The notes below the pieces were generated by a model. That model made no database searches and was not told the DNA's origin. It saw only the letters and a list, made by a program, of their open reading frames with translations. From the NCBI RefSeq assembly GCF_017377795.1, contig NZ_JAFRDR010000008.1, positions 186,001-250,000 of the forward strand: a stretch of DNA of 64,000 nucleotides. Direction: 5' to 3'. A program made the translations under genes and the position numbers. This document shows, in pieces, positions 26,952 through 39,162 of this stretch. Positions within the stretch are counted from its first letter, which is position 1; the number at the start of each line of letters is the position of its first letter. The DNA is from Williamsia soli. Its GTDB lineage: Bacteria; Actinomycetota; Actinomycetes; Mycobacteriales; Mycobacteriaceae.

Positions 26952-28094
26952 TCAGTTGCAGGCGGAGAGTCCGACCTTCTGGAACTCCTTGAGGTCGGAG
27001 TATCCGGCCTTGGCCATCGAACGACGCAGTGCACCAACGATATTCAGATGTCCGAACGGATCGTCGGTGGGTCCGTGCAGCACTGTCTCCAGCGAAGGGC
27101 GGCCGGCATCGGTCGACACCGGGAGGAGCGCGCCTCGCGGCATGGACGGGTGAGCGGCGGCGGCCGGCCAGTAGTAGCCGCGGCCGGGTGCCTCCGCAGC
27201 CGAGGCCAGCGGTGAACCCAGTACCGCCGCGTCGGCGCCGCACGCAATCGCCTTGGCGAGCTCACCGGAGGTGTGGATGTCACCGTCGGCGATGACGTGC
27301 ACGTACCGGCCACCCGTCTCGTCGAGGTATTCACGCCGAGCGGCGGCGGCGTCGGCGATCGCCGTGGCCATCGGCACCCCGATACCGAGCACCTCGCCGG
27401 TGGTGGTCGATCCGGCCGTCGACCCGTAGCCGACGATCACGGCCGCAGCTCCGGTACGCATGAGATGCAGGGCGGTGCGATGGTCGTGGACGCCACCGGC
27501 GATCACCGGCACGTCGAGGTCGGCGATGAACGTCTTGAGGTTCAGCGGCTCGGAACCGTCGTTCGAGACATGTTCGGCCGAGATGATCGTGCCGTGGATG
27601 ACGAGTAGCTCCACACCCGCAGCGACCAGGACCGGGGTCAGCTCGGCAGCCTTCTGCGGACTGACTCGCACGGCGGTGGTGACGCCTGCGTCGCGAATCG
27701 TCGAAACGGCCGCGGACAGCAGATCCCGATCGATGGGTGCGGAATGCAATTCCTGGAGTTTGCGAACTGCCGCGGAAGGGTCGACATCGTTCTCCGCGAT
27801 CTCGACAACCTGCGCGATCTTGTCCTCGACGTCGCGGTGCCGGGCCCACAATCCCTCACCGTTGAGCACCCCGAGCCCACCGAGCCGGCCCAACTCGATG
27901 GCCGACTGCGGAGAGATCAGCGCATCGGTCGGGTGGGCCAGGATCGGGGTGTCGAAACGATAGGCGTCGAGCTGCCACGTCGTCGAGACCTCACTGGACG
28001 AGCGAGTCCGGCGAGACGGAACGATGTTGATGTCACCGAGCTCGAATGTCTGCCGGGCTGTTCTGCCCATGCCGATATCGACGTGATCACGCAC
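26952..28094 (-). CDS. guaB3: GuaB3-family IMP dehydrogenase-related protein
   Basis: A 380-residue TIM-barrel protein of the actinobacterial GuaB3 family. It lacks the CBS pair and begins at the barrel (RTARQTFELGDINIVPSRRT). GGVHDHRTALHLMRTGAAAVIVGYGS occupies the phosphate-binding strand region, and AIACGADAAVLGSPLA the second phosphate loop. The Cys loop of true IMPDH (GSICTT) is replaced, so IMPDH activity is doubtful; some GuaB3 proteins have been reported to act as GMP reductases. The GTG start at 28094 follows GAAAGG. It sits between guaB and choD as in mycobacteria. Confidence 0.93.
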   Translation of the reverse strand: MRDHVDIGMGRTARQTFELGDINIVPSRRTRSSSEVSTTWQLDAYRFDTPILAHPTDALISPQSAIELGRLGGLGVLNGEGLWARHRDVEDKIAQVVEIAENDVDPSAAVRKLQELHSAPIDRDLLSAAVSTIRDAGVTTAVRVSPQKAAELTPVLVAAGVELLVIHGTIISAEHVSNDGSEPLNLKTFIADLDVPVIAGGVHDHRTALHLMRTGAAAVIVGYGSTAGSTTTGEVLGIGVPMATAIADAAAARREYLDETGGRYVHVIADGDIHTSGELAKAIACGADAAVLGSPLASAAEAPGRGYYWPAAAAHPSMPRGALLPVSTDAGRPSLETVLHGPTDDPFGHLNIVGALRRSMAKAGYSDLKEFQKVGLSACN

Positions 28095-28143
28095 TTGGAG
28101 TGCCTTTCGTAGCTACTGGTCGGTCAGAGACGGGACGACGGAC

Positions 28144-29760
<1,617 letters not shown>

Positions 29761-29902
29761 CTATCTGCTCCTCGGCAGGCGCCCGGACGGCCTGCGACCT
29801 GGGGTGAACGAACCGACCGGTGCCGACCGGGGCACGACGCCCGGTCATTCACCCAGCGCACAGAGTGGCGCCGGTGGGGTGAGGCTGACTACCGTGGTCA
29901 GC

Positions 29903-30295
29903 GTGCGAGATCATCTGCCTCCGGGACTGCCACCGGACCCCTTCGCCGACGATCCCGGCGGGGATCCGTCTGCAGCGCTCGACGCCGCCCCGCCCGGTGA
30001 GCCCTTGGACGCCAACGAGCGCATGGCGATCGAAGAAGACCTCGCCGATCTCGCGGTCTATGAGGCATTGCTCCACCGCCGCGGAATCCGCGGGTTGGTG
30101 GTGGTCTGCGACGATTGTCAACTCGATCACTATCACGACTGGGACATGCTTCGCGCCAATCTGCTGCAGCTTCTCGTCGAGGGCACCGTACGGCCACATG
30201 AGCCCGCCGTCGACCCCTGCCCCGAGGCCTATGTCACATGGGACTACTGCCGCGGATACGCCGACGCGATGATGCACGCCAGAGACGACGACTGA
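29903..30295 (+). CDS. DUF5319 family protein (Rv3412-like)
   Basis: A 130-residue protein from the GTG at 29903, the start that matches the mycobacterial homologue; upstream in-frame codons overlap non-conserved sequence. The conserved core is FADDPGGDPSAALDA, LADLAVYEALLHRRGIRGLVV and CDDCQLDHYHDWDMLRANLL, with a CxxC and clustered His/Asp that could bind metal, then CPEAYVTWDYCRGYADAM. DUF5319 proteins are confined to actinobacteria and are always near guaB/sigD; their function is unknown. It is transcribed divergently from guaB and convergently to rsdA. Confidence 0.88.
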   Translation: MRDHLPPGLPPDPFADDPGGDPSAALDAAPPGEPLDANERMAIEEDLADLAVYEALLHRRGIRGLVVVCDDCQLDHYHDWDMLRANLLQLLVEGTVRPHEPAVDPCPEAYVTWDYCRGYADAMMHARDDD

Positions 30296-30312
30296 AATCT
30301 CCTTTCAACAAG

Positions 30313-30344
30313 AAACAGCGCCGCGATTGTTCGCGGCGCTGTTT
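30313..30344. terminator. Bidirectional intrinsic terminator
   Basis: A perfect 14-bp stem (AAACAGCGCCGCGA paired with TCGCGGCGCTGTTT) with a 4-base loop TTGT lies between the DUF5319 gene and the convergent rsdA stop. It is followed by GTTTTG on the plus strand and by a T-rich run on the minus strand. Confidence 0.85.
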
Positions 30345-30354
30345 GTTTTGGGGA

Positions 30355-31272
30355 TCAGTTCGCAGGGGGAGGCGGCGGCAGCGGAACGCTACTGCTGCTA
30401 CTCGACGGGTTCGGTTCCGTCGGTGGCTCACTGACGGTGGTCGGGCCGGATGGAGACGTCGAGACGGGGGGCTCGGACGTCGAGGTCTCGGGTGGCGTGA
30501 TGGTCACGGTCTCCTGCGGGACCGTCACCGTCACCGTCGGCTCTTCGGCCACCGATGTCAGAGGCGGGGGGGTCGAAATGCTGGTCGACTTCGCGGAGGT
30601 CGTGGTGGTGGTCGCCGGGACCGCGAGCTTGCCCCGAACGTTGTCAATCCTGTCCTGCAACGCTTTTCGCTCGTCTTCGGCACGGACATCGCCGAGTTGC
30701 GACTGGGCGCGATCGAGGAATGTCGTCGCGGCCGGCTTGTCACCGGCGGCCAACGACTGCTCTGCGCGATCGATGTTCGCCTGCACATCGGCAACGGCCT
30801 GGGTGGCCGAGGCATCCGCACCGAACATCACCTCTTTGACGCCCCACAGGGCGTCGCCGGGAGCCGCATTGTGGGCGACCACACTGACCCCGCCGAACAG
30901 GATCGCGAAACCCGCAGCTGCACCAGCGGTGAACCGCACAAGCCGCAGAGATCTGCGACGCGAGTCGGCTCGGCGCCGCGACTCGATCCCGGCCTCCACC
31001 TCCTCCAGCGTCGGACCTGTCGGAAATGGCTGCGCCATGATGTCGCTGCGCCACTCGGACAGCAACGACGCCAACTCGTAGTCGACCGGAGTCTGTGCGG
31101 GAACGATCGGTTTGGACAGCAACGCGTCGATGAACTCGTCATCGGCACGCACTGCGCCCAGGTTCACAGGGATCGAATCTTCGTCGATCGAATCGGTACG
31201 GGGCGAGGGCACAGCCGCTCCCCTGTCATCCCGCCGATCGCGGTCTCCGCGTCGATCACGCCCACTGCCCAT
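30355..31272 (-). CDS. rsdA: Anti-sigma-D factor
   Basis: A 305-residue membrane-anchored anti-sigma factor starting at ATG 31272, preceded by AGGTGG/GAGGG and overlapping sigD by 17 bases. The cytosolic N-terminus holds the sigma-binding segment ADDEFIDALLS and DYELASLLSEWRSDI. A single membrane helix follows (FTAGAAAGFAILFGGVSVVA, about 120-140), then a coiled region (NIDRAEQSLAAGDKPAATTFLDRAQ) and a long Thr/Ser/Pro-rich extracytoplasmic tail ending in PLPPPPPAN. In M. tuberculosis the homologue (Rv3413c) binds SigD and is degraded by ClpX/ClpC1 proteases; the same role is inferred from synteny and architecture. Confidence 0.88.
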   Translation of the reverse strand: MGSGRDRRGDRDRRDDRGAAVPSPRTDSIDEDSIPVNLGAVRADDEFIDALLSKPIVPAQTPVDYELASLLSEWRSDIMAQPFPTGPTLEEVEAGIESRRRADSRRRSLRLVRFTAGAAAGFAILFGGVSVVAHNAAPGDALWGVKEVMFGADASATQAVADVQANIDRAEQSLAAGDKPAATTFLDRAQSQLGDVRAEDERKALQDRIDNVRGKLAVPATTTTTSAKSTSISTPPPLTSVAEEPTVTVTVPQETVTITPPETSTSEPPVSTSPSGPTTVSEPPTEPNPSSSSSSVPLPPPPPAN

Positions 31273-31843
31273 TGCCCTCACCACCTTTCGAGATCTCGTT
31301 TTTCAACTTGCCCAGTGCCCGGTGCTGAGCCACCCTGACCGCGCCGGCCGTACTTCCGACAGCCGCAGCCGTCTCCTCCGCCGACAGCCCCACCACCAGT
31401 CGCAAAACGAGCACCTCGCGCTGCTTCTCCGGGAGCTTGGCCAGCAGTTCGTCCATCCGTCTACCGGCGTCCGAATCGAGTGCCCGCTGTTCCGGGCCGT
31501 CGCCGGTATCCATCCGCTCGGGCATATCTTCCACCGGCTCGGACTTGTTACGTCCGGCCGCGCGGTGGGCATCTGCCACCTTGTGAGCAGCGATGCCGTA
31601 CACGAACGCCATGAACGGTCTGCCCTGGTCCTGATACCGGGGCAGCGCGGTCATGACCGCCATGCAGACCTCCTGCGCCACGTCGTCGGCGGAGAGCGAA
31701 TGCCGCTCACCACCTCCGACCCTGGCCCTGCAATAACGCACCACCAGTGGTCGGACACTCTCGAGAACATCGGAGAGAGCTGACCGGTCGCCCTGCGCTG
31801 CCGCAGCCACCGCCCGGTCCAACTCGTCACCTGTAAAAATCAT
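31256..31843 (-). CDS. sigD: ECF RNA polymerase sigma factor SigD
   Basis: A 195-residue ECF sigma factor. Region 2 spans about 30-100 (VVRYCRARVGGGERHSLSADDVAQEVCMAVM, YQDQGRPFMAFVYGIAAHKVADAHR) and region 4 about 130-185 (LPEKQREVLVLRLVVGLSAEETAAAVGSTAGAVRVAQHRAL). It is followed and overlapped by its anti-sigma gene. The 127-base gap upstream (31844-31970) carries its promoter region; no operator was identified. SigD of mycobacteria governs lipid, chaperone and ribosomal genes in late growth. Confidence 0.95.
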   Translation of the reverse strand: MIFTGDELDRAVAAAAQGDRSALSDVLESVRPLVVRYCRARVGGGERHSLSADDVAQEVCMAVMTALPRYQDQGRPFMAFVYGIAAHKVADAHRAAGRNKSEPVEDMPERMDTGDGPEQRALDSDAGRRMDELLAKLPEKQREVLVLRLVVGLSAEETAAAVGSTAGAVRVAQHRALGKLKNEISKGGEGNGQWA

Positions 31844-31970
31844 CGCTCGCTGATGTCTCCGCGTTACCTTCGCCGACTGCTGCAGGCCACGCAGGGGCGA
31901 TTTCCCCCGCGGTACGTCGCTAGTAGCTTATCCAGCGAGCTTCTGGGGGCTCGCGTGGTGGCTCACGCCA

Positions 31971-32801
31971 CTAGTCCAATGCGGCGCCTTGCGCCTTCAG
32001 CTGCACCCCGAGTTGCTGCGCTCGACCTGACCACTGTTCACCGGCCCCGATCCCGTCCAGCAGTTTGGCAGCCGCCCATTCCAAAGGGAGCTGACCGAAC
32101 TCGATCGCCTGGTCGGTCACCCGCGACGCCCGCTCGCTCGCCTGCCGGACATCTCCGGCGGTGGCGGCAGCCGCCGCCGCGATGAGATCGGTCTTGATGA
32201 CGTGCCGGATCGACGGGCATGCCGCACTCATGACCTCGGCCTCCCGGGCATGTCGTCCGGCTCCGGCCGCATCCCCGGTGAACATCGCCAACTCTGCCCG
32301 GACCCAATGCGACCTGAGCTCCGTTCGCCCACCCCAGATCCAGTTGCGGTCGGACTCCCGGCCCCGAGCTTCCAGGATCTGATCCACCCTGTCGAGCAGT
32401 CGACCGGACGCTCCGAACATGCCGCGACCCAAATTGTCGGCAGCCAGACCGGTCAGGGCGTCACACAGAGCTGCCCTGCGGCGCTCCTCTGTTTCGGATG
32501 TCGGATCAGCCCTGCCTCGCCCGGCGGCAAAGAGCAATGCACGCGCGTCGTCGGCGACGGCGTGGTGGTGGCGGCCCGCCTGTCTGCGGTGTGCCGCTCT
32601 GGTCGAGAGTGCGAGCGATCTCAGGACCTCATCGACACCCGGCACGTCGAGTCGGCCGAGTTCTCCCGCAGCCGCGGCGTAGCGTCCGGCACCACCGAGC
32701 GCCACGGCCCGAAACCAGGTCGCCCACGGGTCGGGCGCAGCGGGAATCGGGCGCGCTCTCGCGCTGCCACCGAACGCGATCGCGGGTAGTGTGACCTGCA
32801 T
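31971..32801 (-). CDS. Conserved helical-repeat protein (Rv3415c-like)
   Basis: A 276-residue protein from the ATG at 32801, which has AGGAGAG just upstream; an in-frame GTG four codons earlier is possible. It is almost entirely alpha-helical, with Ala-rich helix pairs (WFRAVALGGAGRYAAAAGEL, LSTRAAHRRQAG, WVRAELAMFTGDAAGAGRHA, DLIAAAAAATAGDVRQASE) suggesting TPR-like repeats. A homologue sits between sigD and whiB3 in M. tuberculosis, also without known function. It has no signal peptide or membrane helix. Confidence 0.8.
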   Translation of the reverse strand: MQVTLPAIAFGGSARARPIPAAPDPWATWFRAVALGGAGRYAAAAGELGRLDVPGVDEVLRSLALSTRAAHRRQAGRHHHAVADDARALLFAAGRGRADPTSETEERRRAALCDALTGLAADNLGRGMFGASGRLLDRVDQILEARGRESDRNWIWGGRTELRSHWVRAELAMFTGDAAGAGRHAREAEVMSAACPSIRHVIKTDLIAAAAAATAGDVRQASERASRVTDQAIEFGQLPLEWAAAKLLDGIGAGEQWSGRAQQLGVQLKAQGAALD

Positions 32802-33132
32802 CGCTCTCCTCACATCACACTTCGGACATCCGAATTAGCCTGAATTTAACTTACCGAAAAGTGCCGAAACCACTCCGTGATGTCAATTCCAGATCAACCA
32901 GATATGTCCACCAGGTAAATTGGGGCCCTTGTTCGAAGGCGCTCTGACTGTCCGATTCCGGCCTTGAATCCCTGAACGGATCAGCGCGAATATGCCCTTT
33001 GAGCTGGACCGATACTGGTCGGTCCAATTCCGGTCCCCGTTGATCACCGTGCCGCAAACGACGTGTCGTCCATTAAACGATTGGTTAACATCGTCCAAAA
33101 TCGACGTCTTCGAATGGCGAAATAACCGGCTG

Positions 33133-33162
33133 TTGACTCCATTTCCAGGATTTGCATACGGT
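33133..33162 (+). promoter_or_regulatory. whiB3 promoter in a long AT-richer upstream region
   Basis: TTGACT (33133-33138) and TACGGT (33157-33162) with an 18-base spacer form a good housekeeping-type promoter about 85 bases before the whiB3 ATG. The whole 445-base gap 32802-33246 contains no credible gene. It is clearly less GC-rich than its surroundings and contains several short inverted repeats such as GGACCG-ATACT-GGTCGGTCC near 33006, consistent with an extended, regulated control region. Confidence 0.65.
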
Positions 33163-33246
33163 AAGAGAGACACCGGAAAACAAAGTTGTTTCTGGTCGCA
33201 ACTGGTCTCAATTACGCCTCACGGCACGTTATAGAGGAGCACGCAG

Positions 33247-33543
33247 ATGCCTCAGCCAAACCACCTACCCGGACCGAACGCCGACATCTGGGATTGGCAG
33301 ATGAAGGGCCTGTGCCGTGGTGTCGACTCATCGATGTTCTTCCATCCCGACGGGGAACGCGGCCGAGCCCGTGCGCAGCGCGAGCGGCGTGCCAAGGAAC
33401 TCTGCCACCAATGTCCGGTGGTCGCAGCCTGTCGTGAGCATGCACTCGCCGTGGCCGAGCCCTACGGCATCTGGGGCGGACTTTCAGAGTCCGAGCGTGG
33501 AATCCTGATGAAACGCGGCGTGGGCCGCCGTATCGCCAGCTGA
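33247..33543 (+). CDS. whiB3: WhiB-family redox-sensing transcription factor WhiB3
   Basis: A 98-residue protein behind an AGAGGAG site. The four Fe-S ligands are Cys23, Cys53, Cys56 and Cys62 (CxxC spacing for the middle pair), followed by EPYGIWGGLSE, the G(I/V)WGG turn that contacts the primary sigma factor, and a basic C-terminal tail. The N-terminus (MPQPNHLPGPNADIWDWQ) is nearly that of M. tuberculosis WhiB3, which controls lipid anabolism and redox balance. Its gene position between the Rv3415c-like gene and groEL1 is also conserved. Confidence 0.95.
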   Translation: MPQPNHLPGPNADIWDWQMKGLCRGVDSSMFFHPDGERGRARAQRERRAKELCHQCPVVAACREHALAVAEPYGIWGGLSESERGILMKRGVGRRIAS

Positions 33544-33586
33544 CGCCACGTCCTCGGGCGATAGATCCATTCAACGATCGACCTGA

Positions 33587-33626
33587 AAAAGCGGCGTCTC
33601 GACCACTTGGTCGAGACGCCGCTTTT
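33587..33626. terminator. Bidirectional intrinsic terminator between whiB3 and groEL1
   Basis: An 18-bp perfect stem (AAAAGCGGCGTCTCGACC with its complement) closes a 4-base loop ACTT. The A4/T4 ends provide a short T-run in either direction, fitting termination of both convergent genes. Confidence 0.92.
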
Positions 33627-33642
33627 CAATACGTGGCAAATG

Positions 33643-35286
<1,644 letters not shown>

Positions 35287-35316
35287 CTAGAAATATGGAA
35301 AAAGTTAGGGAAACAG

Positions 35317-35357
35317 AACCGCCCCGGCAACCCCCGCATGGGGACGCCGGGGCGGTT
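35317..35357 (-). terminator. Hairpin with T-run between groES and groEL1
   Basis: A 12-bp stem (AACCGCCCCGGC paired with GCCGGGGCGGTT, 35317-35328 and 35346-35357). On the minus strand it is followed within about 15 bases by CTTTTTCC. It lies inside the operon, so it may act as an attenuator or a processing/stabilising structure that lowers groEL1 relative to groES. Confidence 0.6.
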
Positions 35358-35392
35358 GTCCAACTCGTGTCTCGATTGCTCGAAGCAGCGAG

Positions 35393-35692
35393 TTACTTGG
35401 AGATGACTGCCAGCACGTCACGCGCCGAGAGAATCAGGTATTCCTCGCCGGAGTACTTGATCTCGGTGCCGCCGTACTTGCTGTAGATGACGGTGTCGCC
35501 TTCTTTGACGTCGACCGGGATCCGGTTGCCCTGCTCGTTCACGCGTCCTTCGCCAACGGCGACAACGGTGCCCTCTTGCGGCTTTTCTTTGGCCGTATCG
35601 GGGATGACCAGGCCGGACGCAGTCGTCGTCTCGGCCTCATTGGCCTGAACGAGGATCTTGTCCTCAAGCGGCTTGATGTTCACGCTCGCCAC
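35393..35692 (-). CDS. groES: 10-kDa co-chaperonin GroES
   Basis: GroES caps the GroEL ring during folding. The 99-residue protein begins [15 protein letters not shown] and contains the mobile loop around [14 protein letters not shown] and the conserved [19 protein letters not shown]. The GTG start at 35692 follows GGAGGG at a spacing of eight. It is the first gene of the groES-groEL1 operon, controlled by the CIRCE element upstream. Confidence 0.97.
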   Translation of the reverse strand: MASVNIKPLEDKILVQANEAETTTASGLVIPDTAKEKPQEGTVVAVGEGRVNEQGNRIPVDVKEGDTVIYSKYGGTEIKYSGEEYLILSARDVLAVISK

Positions 35693-35818
35693 GATGTGAG
35701 CCCTCCACTTTCGGGGTAGTTCGGGTCCGGTGTCCGGACCCTGTCAGCTGCTGATGCACGTATACGGCGCCTGGATCGGTCCCGTCGTCGCGGGTGCCGG
35801 AACCTCACTGGGTGCCGA

Positions 35819-35845
35819 CTAGCACTCTATACATGCGAGTGCCAG
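35819..35845 (-). promoter_or_regulatory. CIRCE (HrcA operator) upstream of groES
   Basis: AGCACTC, nine bases, then GAGTGC, flanked by CT and CAG, matches the CIRCE consensus TTAGCACTC-N9-GAGTGCTAA at most positions. It lies 127 bases upstream of the groES start, so heat-shock control by HrcA is expected. Confidence 0.88.
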
Positions 35846-35872
35846 CACTCAAGGTCGCAGGGTGCAAACGTC

Positions 35873-37369
35873 TCATGCTGAGACCGCCGACACCGCCGGT
35901 TCGCTCGTGCTGCGGCGACGTTCGAGAGCCAGGACCACGACCGTTCCGAGTAGTGCGACGACGGTGAGGGCCGCGATCACGGTGATCGCCGGGACCATAC
36001 CGCCGATCAGCTCCCCCGGCCTGCCCGGCTCGGCGCTGCCGAGGATGGCGGTGATCACCGCCATCATGAGTGCGCCGCCGATCTGGATGCTCGTGTTGAC
36101 CAGTCCCGAGGCCAGGCCCTGCTCGTCGTCGGAGACACCGGCCGTCGCCTGGGAGTTGACGGACGGGAAGGTGATGGCGAAACCGAGACCGAGGAAGACG
36201 ATCGTAGGCAGCAGGAACACCACATAGCTCGCGCCCGGTTCGACACGAAGGAACCACAGGTACCCGACGAGAAACGCCACGAAGCCGGCTGCGATGAGGA
36301 TGCGCGTACCGACCCGGTCCAGGATCCGATCCATGAAGAAGGCGCTCGCGACGACCAGCAACCCGGCCGGAAGGAAGCCCAGGGCCATCTGGATCGGCGA
36401 CCATCCCAGCGAATCCTGCAGGTACAGCGTGACCACGAACTGGAACGCGACGTACCCTCCGAACATCGCAGCCGCCGCCAGATTGGCGTGCACCAGGGTG
36501 AGCGAGCGCAGGATTCCCAGGCGCAGCAACGGGTGCCGGTGCCGGACCTCGACCGCGATGAACGTGGCTGCCAGTGCCGCTGCGACGAGGAACAGGACGA
36601 TCGTCGACAAGGCTGCCCACCCCACCTCAGGTGCTTGCACGACCGCGTACACCAGCGTCAGCAGCGCAGCAGTGCTCGTGATCGCACCGATGGCATCGAA
36701 GTGGGCCCAGCTGAAGGGTGTGCGCGACGACCTCGGGATGACCCGAGCACCGACCACCAGCAGTGCAATGGCGACCGGGCCAGGGAAGATCAGCGTCGCG
36801 CGCCACGACAACTCGGTGAGCAACCCACCGAACACGAGCCCCAGCGAGAACCCGCTGGCACCGCAGACGGTGTAGATCGACAGCGCCTTGTTGCGTGCGG
36901 GACCCTCCGCGAAGGTCGTGGTGATGATGGAGAGTCCGGCCGGGACCGTGAACGCCGCCGCCACGCCCTTGACGAAGCGCAGCGCGATGATCAGGGAATC
37001 GATTTCGGTGGCCGCACTGACCACCGACGCGATACCGAACACCGCCAATGCGGACAGGAAGACGGTCCGGCGCCCCAGTAGGTCACTGGCGCGTCCACCG
37101 AGCAGCAACAATCCCCCGTAGCCCAGCACGTAACCGCTGACGATCCACTGGAGCTGGGTCTGATCCATGCCGAGGTCGCCGCCCATGGATGGCAACGCGA
37201 CACCGACCATCGAGACGTCGAGACCGTCGAGGAACAGGGCGCCGGCCAGCACGACGAGCAGCAGCCAGACCTTTCCACTCCACCCGCCTGCGGATCTCAC
37301 GTGTTCGGGTGTCCGCGGGGAGCTGGAGGGCCCGTCGGAAGGTCGCTTGCGATTCAGATCAACTGTCAT
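35873..37369 (-). CDS. MFS transporter, DHA2 (drug:H+ antiporter-2) family
   Basis: A 498-residue protein with about 14 hydrophobic helices. Family motifs include LDGLDVSMVGVALPSM in the first helix, the motif A loop GGRASDLLGRRTVFL after helix 2 and LRFVKGVAAAFTVPAGLSI in helix 4. DHA2 proteins (EmrB/QacA-like) export drugs or toxic metabolites with proton influx. It is divergent from a MarR-type repressor that probably controls it through the operators at 37383-37451. This pair separates groES from tsaD, which are adjacent in M. tuberculosis, so it is an insertion relative to that map. Confidence 0.93.
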   Translation of the reverse strand: MTVDLNRKRPSDGPSSSPRTPEHVRSAGGWSGKVWLLLVVLAGALFLDGLDVSMVGVALPSMGGDLGMDQTQLQWIVSGYVLGYGGLLLLGGRASDLLGRRTVFLSALAVFGIASVVSAATEIDSLIIALRFVKGVAAAFTVPAGLSIITTTFAEGPARNKALSIYTVCGASGFSLGLVFGGLLTELSWRATLIFPGPVAIALLVVGARVIPRSSRTPFSWAHFDAIGAITSTAALLTLVYAVVQAPEVGWAALSTIVLFLVAAALAATFIAVEVRHRHPLLRLGILRSLTLVHANLAAAAMFGGYVAFQFVVTLYLQDSLGWSPIQMALGFLPAGLLVVASAFFMDRILDRVGTRILIAAGFVAFLVGYLWFLRVEPGASYVVFLLPTIVFLGLGFAITFPSVNSQATAGVSDDEQGLASGLVNTSIQIGGALMMAVITAILGSAEPGRPGELIGGMVPAITVIAALTVVALLGTVVVLALERRRSTSEPAVSAVSA

Positions 37370-37382
37370 GGTCGTGAACTAT

Positions 37383-37451
37383 ATGCATACGCATCTAATG
37401 TGTCTACATAAAATGCAAACAACAATAATTCCCTTGCATCTGATATGATGC
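37383..37451. promoter_or_regulatory. Candidate MarR operators between the MFS and MarR genes
   Basis: ATGC-ATAC-GCAT (37383-37394) and GCATC-TGATAT-GATGC (37436-37451) are palindromes in an unusually AT-rich 86-base divergent gap. The first continues as GCATCTAATGTG and the second reads GCATCTGATATG, a 10-of-12 direct match, suggesting two copies of one binding site. The second ends 4 bases before the MarR ATG. Confidence 0.6.
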
Positions 37452-37455
37452 CCCC

Positions 37456-37899
37456 ATGAGCAGCCCGCAACGAAGCGACGATGACCTGGCCCAGGCCTGG
37501 CACACGCTCTCGGTGCGCTATCACCGCTTGCAATGCGACCTCGATCGCGCATTGCAGGCCGCCCAGCAGATTTCCAGCAGCGAGTTCGAAGTCCTCGAGC
37601 TCCTCGCGTCCGCCGACGACCGGAAGATGCGGATGAGCGCACTCGCCGGCCTCGTCCACCTGAGCCAGAGCGCGCTCTCCCGGCTTGTGGCGGGCCTGGA
37701 AAAGGATGGACTGGTCGAGCGATCCATGTGTGCCGGCGACCGTCGATCGGTGTTCACCGAGCTCACCGCTGACGGTGTGGCCCGCTACCAGGCCGCCAAG
37801 CCGGTGCAGAGAGCCATACTGCGCGCAGAATCCGACGCCTGCACGTCGGGATCACTCTGCGGCGCACCGGACCTCGACAATTCCTCGGCGACCAGCTGA
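37456..37899 (+). CDS. MarR-family transcriptional regulator
   Basis: A 147-residue winged-helix regulator. The DNA-binding core is visible at about 35-105: SSSEFEVLELLASADDRKMR, MSALAGLVHLSQSALSRLVAGLEKDGLVER (recognition helix) and the wing SMCAGDRRSVFTELTADGVA. The C-terminal dimerisation helix is short and ends in a Cys/Ser-rich tail (ACTSGSLCGAPD). The start ATG 37456 is 4 bases from an operator-like palindrome, consistent with autorepression and repression of the divergent MFS pump. Its stop is followed within 20 bases by the 21-nt repeat array. Confidence 0.9.
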   Translation: MSSPQRSDDDLAQAWHTLSVRYHRLQCDLDRALQAAQQISSSEFEVLELLASADDRKMRMSALAGLVHLSQSALSRLVAGLEKDGLVERSMCAGDRRSVFTELTADGVARYQAAKPVQRAILRAESDACTSGSLCGAPDLDNSSATS

Positions 37900-37915
37900 T
37901 CTCGGGCTCCCCGCC

Positions 37916-38106
37916 GAGCGTGCCCTTTCAGGCATCGAGCGTGCCGGTACGTGCGCCGACCGTGCCCTTTCAGTCATCGAGCGTGCCGTTGATCGCGGTG
38001 AGTGTAGCCCTTTTCGATAAAAGCGGACCGAAATATCTTGTATCACAACGAAAAAGGCACGATCGGCGACGAAAAGGGCACGGTCGGCGTCGTTTATGGC
38101 ACGGTC
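37916..38106. repeat. Two facing arrays of the 21-nt GA(G/C)CGTGCC repeat
   Basis: Five plus-strand units of exactly 21 bases (37916-38020) begin GAGCGTGCCC, GAGCGTGCCG, GACCGTGCCC, GAGCGTGCCG and GAGTGTAGCC. After a 23-base AT-rich centre, three minus-strand units follow (38044-38106) beginning GACCGTGCC, GACCGTGCC and GATCGTGCC. The block is the whole gap between the MarR gene and tsaD and contains no gene. The unit is the same as at 6158-6241. A period of 21 could be two DNA turns or seven codons; codon-like heptads appear if translated but no start or gene context supports a protein. Confidence 0.82.
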
Positions 38107-38130
38107 GGCGGGGGTGTGGCCGGGCGCAGG

Positions 38131-39158
<1,028 letters not shown>

Positions 39159-39162
<4 letters not shown>

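Noticed and set aside
37456-37899. A frameshift in the C-terminal part of the MarR gene
   Set aside because: An alternative frame reads plausibly there, but MarR C-termini vary and total length is normal, so disruption cannot be supported.
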